Shown: one piece after another, positions 43,098-53,400 of the stretch
Numbering within the stretch: position 1 is the stretch's first letter
Layout of the letters: every line of letters begins with the position of its first letter
The notes under the pieces: model-generated
Database searches by the model: none
The model's input: only the letters and a program-made list of their open reading frames with translations
What the model was told of the DNA's origin: nothing
Program-made: the position numbers and the translations under genes
Origin: Neocallimastix lanati (nom. inval.)
Lineage: Eukaryota; Neocallimastigomycota; Neocallimastigomycetes; Neocallimastigales; Neocallimastigaceae
Direction of reading: 5' to 3'
Assembly (NCBI GenBank): GCA_016946835.1
Contig: JACVTC010000076.1
Coordinates: 265,001 to 329,000, forward strand
DNA: 64,000 nt

Positions 43098-44494
43098 ATG
43101 GAAGAAAACATAACTATTTATATAAGTGAGTCTAATAAAGGAGAAGAACAAATCATTATTAATAAACAATATAAATTTAATTTTTCACATTCAAGGAAAG
43201 ATAATTCAAGAGTTTATAAATGTACCGAATATAAAAAAAATAATAAATGTAAATCTTTTATTATTTTAAATAATGAGAAAGAAATCTTAAAATATGAGAG
43301 TTTACATAATCATCCTGGAAACGAATATAGTGTATCCCTATCTGTAATGAAACATAAAATTAAAGATGAAATTAAAAAACATTCAAATCCTTTTGATATA
43401 AAACGAAAAAGACTATATAATGAAATTTCTAAAGAAATGGGATTTATATATCCGTGTCCAGAATATATTTCAGTTAAAACTCTAATATTAAGAAGTATTA
43501 ATAAAAAACTACCATCCAATGTAACAACTTTTAATGAAATTCCTAATGAATCTGAATATTATAAAACTGAACGAAATGAATATTTTATGATATTCAAAAA
43601 TTCTGATTTAGTAATTTTTCAATCCCCTTTTCAAGCAAAATTATTTAAGAAATATAATAATGATATATTTGTGGATGGTACTTTTTATATCGCACCTAAA
43701 TTTAGTCAACAAGTGTTTATTACTAGAACTTACGTTAAAGAATTGAATAGTTTTTATACTACTTCTTATGCAATATTAAGAAATAAAAAGCAAAAACATA
43801 TAAAATGTTATTCAATAAATTAAAACAAAATTCTAATAATAATATTATAACTGAACCAAAAAATGTACATTGCGATTTTGAAAAAGGCATATCCAAAGCA
43901 GTTAAAAAAATATTTCCTAATATAAATATTAAATACTGTATTTGGCATTATAAAAATTTATTAGAAATTAAAAAAAATGAATTGTGCCGTAATGAAGTGA
44001 ACGATGATGAAAAAATATTTAATTATTACAAAGGAATTTCAAACTTACCATTTATCAACCCTGAATACGTAATGGATATTTTTTCATTAATTAAAACTAA
44101 ATCCATTGAAAAAAATTCTTGTCAATTTTTAAAATTTTTAGAATATTTTTATGAAACATATTTAATTGGTTACGATATGAAAAGTTGGAATTATTATAAT
44201 AATATTGAACATATAACCAATAATGCTTCAGAATCACTCAATAATTCTTTAAATAAACTATTTCCAATGAAACCAAATTTTTATGAATTAATAAATAAAT
44301 TAAAAGAACAGGAACATTTATCATATTATGATTACCAAATGAAAATAAAAGGAATTTGGAGAATGAAAAAAAAAATAAAAACAAAAACTGATGAAATTAA
44401 TATCTTAATTGAAAAATACAAAAATAAAGAAGCCAAGTTAATTAATATTAAATATGATAGAAGTGATCTTACTAAATTGTGGTTGAATGTTTAA
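43098..44494 (+). pseudogene. FLYWCH zinc-finger / MULE transposase (two frames)
   Basis: The first frame (43098-43823, 241 codons) starts at ATG with a FLYWCH-type zinc finger: C42-x8-C51-x18-H70-x-H72. It then enters the MULE catalytic domain with VDGTF (D193). The second frame (43805-44494) carries the rest: VHCDFEKG (second Asp), the MULE C-x2-H motif YCIWHYKN and TNNASESLNNSL (probable catalytic Glu). The shift between frames falls in an A-rich stretch near 43785-43805, so one indel or an assembly error separates them. The enzyme would cut and paste DNA at the TIRs. FLYWCH fingers bind DNA. Many gut-fungus genomes carry such genes, as I recall. A domesticated host gene is the alternative. 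Confidence 0.8.
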
Positions 44495-45250
44495 CTAATT
44501 TAAATAATATTTTATAAATATTATTTAATAATAAATAATTATGAAATGACAGAGGAATTTCCAAAAGAAAAAATCATTAAAATTCTTTCATACAAAAACT
44601 TATAATTAAATTTATTAATTAAAATTTTATAATAATTAAAAAGTTAAAATGTTTATATACTTGATAAAATTTATGTAGTTTAAATAAATATTCTATAATT
44701 TTATTATTATAATTTATTTTATTAATAATTGTTTAAATATTTTATTAATATTTTTTTTAAAATATCTATATAATTGTTAAAGTATTTTATTAATATTTTT
44801 TTTAAATAAATAAATCTATATAATTGTTAAAGTATTTTATTAATATTTTTTTTAAATAAATAAATCTATATAATTGCTAAAGTATTTTATTAATAGTTGT
44901 TTAAATATTTTATTAATATTTTTTAAATAAATAAATCTATATAATTATTAAAGTATTTTATTAATATTTTTTTTTAAATAAATAAATCTATATAATTGTT
45001 AAAGTATTTTATTAATATTTTTTTTTTAAAATAAACCTTTTAATTGTTTGAATATTAAACCTTTTAATTGTTTGAATATTTTATTTTATTTTTTTTTTTG
45101 TAAAAAAATATTTATTTTTATCTAACCATTATAATTTATTTAATTATTCACTTAATAAATTTTAAGAAAAAAATTACAAATTAATAATACAACAAAATAG
45201 TATCATATAACTATTAATTTAAAAAGCCTCAAAATTTGATATATCACGTG
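44495..45250. repeat. A+T-rich region with ~60-bp tandem repeat
   Basis: A unit containing AAAGTATTTTATTAATATTT and AAATAAATAAATCTATATAA is repeated about five to six times at roughly 44720-45085, with unit lengths of about 60 bp and some shortened copies. No gene. Confidence 0.75.
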
Positions 45251-45270
45251 AAAAATTGGCGTTTTGGACC

Positions 45271-45816
45271 TCTCCCATATTATATTAATAAATAATAATA
45301 ACAATAAAAAAATACATAATCCATTTTTAAATAAAATATAAATTTATTTAATTTAATTATTTTATATTTAATTATAAAAAAAGCTTAAATATAAATTTGT
45401 ACATGTAACATTTTTTAATATCTTAAAAAAATTATTATTTTTAATTTTTGTTTTCTTTTCTTTTCTTTCTTAATCTTCTTATGTATTTTGGAAAAACTTT
45501 TTTCTGTATATTTTAAAAAATTTTTAAATATAAATTTAGTGTATAAAAAAGTATATATATAATCAATAATAATAAAATTAATTATATATATTTTTTTTGT
45601 TCCTTTTTTTTTATACTAAGTATATATAAAATATTAATATTTCATATAATTAATGGGAATTAAAAAAAAAAAAAAAAAAAAAAAAAAGTTATAAATAATA
45701 TATAATTAATTATTCATTAAATAATTGGTAGATATTAGATATCTTTACGATAATACATTTTTAATTTAATGTATAATTTTATTATTTTTGAATTAATCTG
45801 CTATTTAATAAAATAA

Positions 45817-45861
<45 letters not shown>

Positions 45862-46020
45862 TATAAAAAAGTATAAATATTGTTCAAAATAACGAAAATT
45901 CATTATTCCTCACACAAATTTAAAATAAAAATCTAAATTAAAAAATAAAATAAATATAAATCATAAATTATATAATAATATTAATAAATTAAATATTATT
46001 ATTATTTACGAAAAATAAAA

Positions 46021-46051
<31 letters not shown>

Positions 46052-46104
46052 AATAAATAATTTTAAAATAATTTATTAAAAAAAAAAAAAGCATATTATT
46101 AAAA
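45271..46104. other. A+T-rich spacer upstream of secreted-protein gene
   Basis: Contains a poly(A) run (about 45663-45687), an (AAT)n microsatellite (45817-45862) and an AAAT repeat (46015-46055) close to the gene start. It may hold the gene's promoter, but no element stands out. Confidence 0.5.
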
Positions 46105-46793
46105 ATGAATTTCAAAACTTTCTGTCTCGCTGCTTTAGCTTTACTTTTTGCTGTTAATGCTGCTCCTCTTACAAACAATGCTTCTTCCATTGATGATCTC
46201 AAGAAAGCCTGTAAACATTGAAATAGTGAACTCCATGTCAAAATGAATGAAAATGAGGCTATTTATGCTTGTGTTCATAAATATAAAGAAAACAAACATA
46301 ATAATATTGCTAGACCAGATAACTCGGTTTGTTTCTATCTTGATAATGATGTTTATTGTATTGATAGAAGATATACTAATATCAAAGAATGTGATAAGTC
46401 AAGTAAGAACTTTAATTACAGAACTTGTTCTTATGACATTCTTTCTTTTACTAATAATGGTAGTGAAAGATATACTTACAGATTTAGAAGTTATCCAGAA
46501 AAAGTGTTGATGCAGTTCAAGATCAAAAAGAATGTAAGGCTCGTAATGGTATTGTTCTTACTTACAATGTAATGTATCAATACATTTGTCTTTATCCAGA
46601 AACCTCTTCTCATTCTTTAAAGGATAAGCATTGTGTTGTTGTTGATGGTAAGGTTTATCGTTTCTATGAAGATAATACTATCATTACTACTTGTAATAAG
46701 CATTCAAAACAATACAATCACGATAATTGTATGAATATTCTTTCTGAATATTCTAAAGCTAATGGTATAATTGTTAATGAAGAAAAATTTTAA
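46105..46793 (+). pseudogene. small secreted cysteine-rich protein, broken
   Basis: ATG 46105 begins a textbook signal peptide (MNFKTFCLAALALLFAVNA, cleavage likely near AAP). The mature part has two similar cysteine modules of about 75 residues: one around YACVHKYKE...VCFYLDNDVYCID...ECDKSSKNFNYRTCSYDIL, the other around YICLYPETS...HCVVVDGKVYRFYED...TCNKHSKQYNHDNCMNIL, so it arose by internal duplication. An in-frame TGA lies at codon 39 (46219-46221), and a one-base loss in the A run near 46500 puts the second module (to 46793) in another frame. These are either two real lesions or assembly errors. I do not recognise the family. The product would be extracellular. A truncated duplicate lies at 39615. 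Confidence 0.75.
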
Positions 46794-47895
46794 ATTAATA
46801 TAAAATGGAAATGTGATTAATTAATAATAAAATTTAAACCATTATTATATATATAAGATAAAAAAAAATCTTATTAACAGTTTGAGATTACCAAAAAAGT
46901 TTTATATAGAGTATAATTGGAAGAATATTATTAGATAATAAATATTTTATTAAATATATTAATTGTTATTTAATCAATCTTCAAATTATAAAAAATCATT
47001 TTATTTTATATGTCAACATAAAAATTAATATTATTAAATAATTTATGAAGTCATAATAAATAAAAATAAAAATAAAACAAATCAAAAATATAAAAATATT
47101 ATATAATAATAAAAAAGAAAGGAAAGAAAAAAATAAATCAAATATTAACATAAAATAAAACTAAAATTAAATAATTTATATAAAGTAAAAAGAAATAATT
47201 AATAAAAAAAAAATAATAATAAAATTAACTTATTTAATAAAATAATAAAAAATAAAAATAGAATAAAAATCATAATTAAAAATTAAAATAAAAATAAAAA
47301 TAAAAATAAATAAATAAATAAATATATAACTAATATTAAAATAAATTAAAAATATAGGTATATAAATAAAATCATAGTAAAAAAAAAAAAATAAAAATAA
47401 AAATAAAAACAAAATTCAATAAAAATAAAAATTAAATTATATACAAATCTATAGTATTTAAAATTATTAATAATAAAAAATAAAATAAAATTAAATAAAA
47501 TAAATTAATAATCATAAAATATGTAATTTATTTTACATGACTTATTTTTTAAGTTGATGGTTCTTCGTAATAATAAAAAATAATATAAATAGTTAAATTT
47601 ATTATTGTACTAATATTTTGTGAAATAAACAATTACCATTGATATTACTGGACTTTGTGAATAAAATTTATTGAAAATATAATATGTTTAAAAAGTTTTA
47701 TTGAAACAAGATATTATTAATAAAAACATTGTAATATAAAATTAATATCCATATTTTTTTATCTATAATATTTATAATATTACTATAAGAGAATATTATA
47801 AATGTGATTAATAGATGAAAAATATTCTAATTATTTTTATTCGCAATATTGATACTATATAATATAAGAAAATATTAAATATATTTTTTTCTATT

Positions 47896-47928
<33 letters not shown>

Positions 47929-48102
47929 CATATAATTATATAATAATAAATAAATAAATAATAAATAAATGACTAATAAATAATATTAAAGGTAAAATTA
48001 AAAATAGTAAAAATTTGTGTAAATATGAATATCATCGAACTTATACATTTCTTTAAACACACTGAATAATCAAATACAAAAAAAAAAATTTATAAAAATA
48101 CT
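46794..48102. other. A+T-rich spacer
   Basis: The first ~970 bp is the parent copy of the segmental duplication seen at 39767-40690. The rest is low-complexity A+T with a poly(A) run (about 47900-47928). No gene. Confidence 0.6.
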
Positions 48103-48172
48103 GCGTTAACCGGGAATCGAACCCGGGCCATTTGCTTGGAAGGCAAATATTCTACCTCTATACTATTAACGC
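48103..48172 (-). tRNA. tRNA-Gly (anticodon UCC)
   Basis: Minus-strand cloverleaf: acceptor GCGTTAA/TTAACGC, A box TAGTATAGAGG, anticodon arm TTTGC-CTTCCAA-GCAAA with anticodon TCC, B box GGTTCGATTCC with stem CCCGG/CCGGG. No intron. A TTTTT terminator-like run on the minus strand follows at about 48096-48100. Element D starts exactly 14 bp upstream of its 5' end. Confidence 0.96.
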
Positions 48173-48186
48173 TTCTCCCAATTATT
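48173..48186. promoter_or_regulatory. upstream region of tRNA-Gly used as LTR-element target
   Basis: TTCTCCCAATTATT, 14 bp between the tRNA 5' end and element D, the same distance as at tRNA-Cys. The last four bases TATT and the four after D (AATT) differ at one position, so the target repeat is imperfect. Confidence 0.7.
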
Positions 48187-48727
48187 TGATACGACACTTA
48201 CAAATAATATAGAAATAACTATAAAAATAATTTAAATAATAGATAAATAATTTAATACATGTAAATAAATGAGTTTGTACAATTAATAAGTATTAATAAA
48301 ATTAAATAAGATAAACTAACCAATAGAATAGAGTTAAGAGAAATAATGAAATATAAAATGAAGAAAATAAATAATAAATTAAGAAGGAAGTTAGAGAGCT
48401 AACTAAAAAGTTAATATTAAGGAGAGAAAACTTAATATTATTATAATTATAGTTATAAAGAAAATAATTAGTTATTCAGAGGATTAACTAATATAAAATT
48501 TAGTAGAATTTAATATGTATTAATATAACTAAAATAATAAAATATATTGATTAATATTTAAATATAAAATAAAATAATAAAATTAAAATACGACAAAAGA
48601 ATTATTATTGTTTACTATATATTTTATTAGTGTGTGTTTATTATTATATTCTTCTGTTAGAATATATTATTTTATAATCAAACAACTTGCTCAACCGAAC
48701 ACTGATACTTTTAATAATATCGTATCA
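48187..48727 (+). repeat. Element D 5' LTR
   Basis: TGATACGACACTT...CGTATCA, equal to 55967-56507. Carries the TTAGAATATATTATT block at 48657-48671. Confidence 0.94.
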
Positions 48728-48910
48728 AATTTTGGCGCCCAACGTGGGGGGAGCAAGATAAAATAGTATGAAAATAATAGAAGAAATCTAAATCAATAAT
48801 AATAACACTGATTTATTTTATTTTGTTTAAACATATTTTAATTTTTCTTATTATTTTTTTCCTTATTTTTTTTTCTTTACTGAGATAACATATATTTATA
48901 TATAATATAC

Positions 48911-48982
<72 letters not shown>

Positions 48983-49131
48983 ATTATTTCAAATTTTATT
49001 TTATATTATTCTCTTAAAATTATTTTCTATATTTTTTTTTTTTTTATTTTATTATCAGTTATTATAAATATATATATATATATATATAAAATTTCTTTAA
49101 TAATTAAATTATTACTAAACTAAAAAAAAAA
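48728..49131 (+). other. Element D leader with tRNA-Lys-type primer site
   Basis: TGGCGCCCAACGTGGGG starting at 48733 equals the primer site known for retroelements primed by tRNA-Lys(1,2). A 60-70-nt poly(A) run (about 48914-48980) follows, then T-rich and TA-rich sequence up to the gag AUG. No gene. Confidence 0.8.
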
Positions 49132-50397
49132 ATGTTTGATGCTGCTAAATTACTAAAAGTATTACCACATCTTTCTGATTATGGAAAGGATGTAGAGAGT
49201 TGGATCGGTGACTTTTCAAAAACTATGGAATTATATGATATAGTGGAACCAAGAAGAGTATTTACATGGGCAAAAGAAGCCGTAGAAGAGGATATCAAAG
49301 GCGCCATAAATTCTTTAAAAATTAAAGAAGGCAAAGAAATTAGATATCCTAATTTTAAAGAAATACAGGCTGCTATTGAGGATCATTTACACATTACTGA
49401 AAGCGACAAGTGTTCTGTTCTGAAATCTTTAAGAATTAATAATGACGAATCCATAAAGAAATTTAATTATCGTTATAAAAAATTGTATAAAAAATTAAAT
49501 GCTGAATATAGAAGACTACTCACTGTTAAGGATTATACAAATTCAATAGCTATACGTGTCTTCCCATGTTCTAGAGTTATAGTGGCAGAATGCGAATCTT
49601 TAAATGAGGCCTTCAAAATTGCAGAAGTTGCCGAAGAAGCAGAAAGAGAAATTTTTACTAATACGAGACAAACAAACCTGAATAGTAACATTGGTCCTTC
49701 TGTCATGATCACCCAAAGTAGTATGAATGGAAATCCACTAATCCAACATCCATTTTATGGTGAATTTCATAATGGTCAGCAAGGAAATTATATCAATCCT
49801 AATAGCTTTAGACCACCGAGAAGAAATAACAAAATGTTTACAAATAATCAATGGAATAATAATTACAATAATATGAATTCCTATCCTAATTTTCAAATTA
49901 ACAACTTAAAAACCAACTCACTAAACTATCAAAATAATACTAGGAATTTTAAGGATTCAGGTTATAATAGAATAAACAATGATAGGAACAGACTAATGAA
50001 TATTAATTATGCTAATGTTAATCAAAGTAACCACATACCTGAAAATCTTCATCGTAATAATGGTAATTACAATAAAAACAATTACATGATTAATAATAAT
50101 AATATGATGAATAACTACCTCCAACCAAGTAGAAATAATCAATCATCTAATTTAATTTTTAATAACGATCCTAGTAATTTGATTAATATCAATAAAACAA
50201 ATGAAGCTACTAGTGGCAAACCTTCTAATAATAAATATGTTAATAATAATTATGTAAATATAACTACTGATAAAAAAAGAATACAATGTTATCGTTGTAC
50301 CCTTAGTGATCATAAAGCTGCGGATTGTCCGTATACATTTCAACAATTAGCCGAAATGGAAGCAAAGGGCATTATTAAACTACCTTTAAACTTATAA
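49132..50397 (+). CDS. gag: Element D gag
   Basis: 421 residues from ATG 49132 (MFDAAKLLKVLPHLSDYGKDV), preceded by an A run. The N-terminal ~180 residues form the capsid part shared with B gag (VESWIGDFSKTMELYDI, YPNFKEIQAAIEDHLHIT, LLTVKDYTNSIAIRVFPCSR). Then comes a long Asn-rich linker and one CCHC knuckle, C-YR-C-TLSD-H-KAAD-C, near the C terminus. It ends at the slippery heptamer. Its gag is clearly a different lineage from A/F/H and C. Confidence 0.92.
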   Translation: MFDAAKLLKVLPHLSDYGKDVESWIGDFSKTMELYDIVEPRRVFTWAKEAVEEDIKGAINSLKIKEGKEIRYPNFKEIQAAIEDHLHITESDKCSVLKSLRINNDESIKKFNYRYKKLYKKLNAEYRRLLTVKDYTNSIAIRVFPCSRVIVAECESLNEAFKIAEVAEEAEREIFTNTRQTNLNSNIGPSVMITQSSMNGNPLIQHPFYGEFHNGQQGNYINPNSFRPPRRNNKMFTNNQWNNNYNNMNSYPNFQINNLKTNSLNYQNNTRNFKDSGYNRINNDRNRLMNINYANVNQSNHIPENLHRNNGNYNKNNYMINNNNMMNNYLQPSRNNQSSNLIFNNDPSNLININKTNEATSGKPSNNKYVNNNYVNITTDKKRIQCYRCTLSDHKAADCPYTFQQLAEMEAKGIIKLPLNL

Positions 50398-50417
50398 ATG
50401 GGAGACGGGCAACTCCC
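50385..50417 (+). promoter_or_regulatory. gag-pol programmed -1 frameshift signal (D)
   Basis: T-TTA-AAC (50385-50391), 8-nt spacer with the gag stop, stem GGGAG (50400-50404) / CTCCC (50413-50417), 8-nt loop ACGGGCAA. No good downstream partner for the loop was found, so the pseudoknot is not supported here, though the stem is. Confidence 0.75.
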
Positions 50418-53400
50418 AATAAACAAACCAATAATATTTCTTCAAATTATATAATGACGACAGTAAATGATGAAACACATAGTGATCAAAATATTAATAA
50501 AGCGAGTTCAAACAATAATTCTAAATACGGCAATTCTTATTATAGTAATCAAATAAATAGCAATACTTATCAAGAGAACCAATCTAAAAACAATTCCTTT
50601 TATGGTAATAAAAATTTTCAACAGACCGCAAATGACTCACAAGAAATCTTGGCTGTAGCAACAAGAAAATCTAAATCTAAATTACATAAAACTAAGCCTT
50701 ACGATAAAGCCAAGCAAATTGATGACTTAAAAAACGACCCTATCCCTATTCGTACCGCAGCTATGAGTCATAATTCATCATTATCTAATAATTATAATAT
50801 GAATAATAATACTAATATGAATAATAATAATAATAATAATAATATGAATAATACTAAAATGAATAATTATAATAAAGTGAATAATATCAGTAATATTAAT
50901 AAAAATAATAATAATACTATTAATACTGATAAGGAGAATGAAAATGCATCAATGATAGTAGAACAAGAAGATGAATCATCCATTAACCATAAACAGTCAA
51001 CAGCACTTGAGAAAGATAATGGAGAAGAACAAACCAACCACAACCCTGTTAGTTCCGAAACAGAGAGATTAACATATTTGAAACCATCCTTTATAACAGG
51101 AAAAAATATTAGTACTGTAAAAAAGAAAAACAATGTAGAAAGAATACAAGATATTATTAATAATGCTGATGAATTAAATACCAAAAATGAAAAAGAGGAT
51201 ATTTCTAATAAACCAAGTGGAAGGCACATAAAACTCATGGATGCTTTCGATGATTATTGTATACAAGATCTAATTAAAGAAGTAGCTTCCACGGATGTTA
51301 TCACCAAGTTGGCTCACCTATTAGATTTGTTTCCTAAGTTTAGAACGGAATTTCTTAAAGCTTTAAGGTTAACTCCTAAACAAACATTAACAAATGTAAT
51401 GACAATTATTTCAAAACATAAAATTATTAAAGTTTGTGGAAAGGTAGAAAATAAGGATTGCGAAATATTTTTAGATACATGCGCAAGTGTTAATGTTATT
51501 ACACGTTCCGCTTTAAACAAATTAAAAATTAACAAACCTTCGATTGGTAGAATTTCGGAAACAATATTTCAAGCTTATTCCAACTCCTTTATGGATAGTG
51601 ATATTTACTATTTACAAATTTCTATTGGAAGTAGGACTTTTCATGAATATTTCAGAGTAATTGAAAAAGACGATATTTTTGATATTCTAATTGGTGTTGA
51701 CTCGTTAAAAAATAATAGATTTGATATTAATTTAGTAGATGATGTTTTATATTATATAGATGAAAATAATAATTATATTAAATTATCTGATTTATTTTAT
51801 GATATCAGTCCTACTAGTACTCACCAAGATTCAAAACCTAATGAAGAACATAAATTCCCAAAAGAAGAATCCCTTCTATTAACAGTTACTATATCAAAAA
51901 ACCAAGAAACTAATAATAATGATGAAAACATTAATTTTAAAGAAAATCTAATTAATAATATTATATCATCTGCTCCAGTAAAAATAAAAACTGAAATAAA
52001 AGACTTATTCCATAAATATATAAATGTTATTGCAATCAAGACGGATGATTTAGGAAAATCAAAATTATTTCCTCACAAAATTGAACTAATTCCAGGGTCC
52101 TCTCCAATAAAATTGAAATCCTACAGATTATCTAAATCACAAACAAAAGCGTTAAAAAGCATTTTAATAAATTTAATTAAAAATAAATTAATTATACCTT
52201 CTGGTTCATCGTGGGCTTTTCCTGTGGTATTAGTCCCAAAGAAAAATGGGGATTGGCGAATGTGCGTGGACTTTAGAGCTTTAAATAATATAACTATTAA
52301 GGATTCTTATTCCCTACCTTTGATTGACGATATTTTAACATTCATTGGAAGTAATGCAAAATTTTTATCCACGATTGACCTATTCTCAGGATATCACCAA
52401 GTCCCGATGCACCCTGATGATACAGACAAAACTACTTTTACAACCATGTTTGGCAACTACAAATTTTGTGTAATGCCATTTGGTTTGTGCAATGCACCGG
52501 CTACATTTCAACGCGAAATGAACCGGATTTTCTTCGACTTAATTGGGGAATGTTTGTTTGTGTATATTGACGATCTAATTATTTTTTCCAACTCTTTAGA
52601 GGAACACATTCTTCATTTAAACAAAGTTTTTCAAATTCTTCAGAATAATGGATTAAAAATTAACATTGAAAAATGCGAATTTTTCAAAGAGGAAGTGAAA
52701 CTTCTAGGTCATATCCTTTCCACTAGAGGTATATCACCTATTCCTGACAAAATTAAAGTCATTTTAAATTGGGATACTCCAAAGAACACCACTCAACTTA
52801 AATCATTCCTTGGGGTTGTAGGTTATTACAGAAAATTCATTTTCCAGTTTGCCAATATTGCCAACCCTCTATATGCCTTGTTAAAAAAAGATGTGCCCTT
52901 TATTTGGACTAACTCGTGCACAGAAGCATTTATTGAATTAAAAAGGAGGCTTACAATTTCGCCAATATTAACACCGCCAGATTTTACTAAGGCTTTCATT
53001 ATACGTACTGATGCATCTAAAGACGGACTTGGAGGTGTATTGTTACAACTTAATGATGACTCCAAAGAAGTTCCTATTTACTTTGAGAGTAGAACTTTAT
53101 CGTCATCGGAATTGAACTATAGTATTACTGATCTTGAGGGTAAAGCTGTATATCATTGCGTTAGGAAATTCAAACCTTATATTACTGGTAACTCCTTTAT
53201 AACTATAGTGTATACTGACCACAAACCTCTTGTAAGTATCTTCGCAAATAAAGAACCAATGAGTAGTAGACATCTCAAATGGATTACTGAATTATCTATT
53301 TTGAAAGTTAAAGTCCTATATCAGGAAGGGAAGAAGAACGTCATTGCAGACGCCCTATCCAGAATGACCACTATTGAAAAGAACTCAACAAAAGCAGAAG

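Larger units (their letters stand above)
41502..45270 (+). mobile_element. probable MULE-type DNA transposon with FLYWCH transposase
   Basis: Imperfect terminal inverted repeats: GGTCCATTTCGCCAATTTTT (41502-41521) against the reverse complement of 45251-45270, GGTCCAAAACGCCAATTTTT. Weaker similarity continues inward (AAATTTTxxxxGCC). They enclose 3.8 kb with a FLYWCH-MULE transposase in two frames and, to its left, a patch of unusual composition (42160-42690) that may be captured sequence. A target repeat is not clear. The TIR assignment is by eye. Confidence 0.5.

Noticed and set aside
47230-47412. Minus-strand ORF of 60 codons
   Set aside because: AAAT-type low complexity, only Phe/Ile/Tyr.
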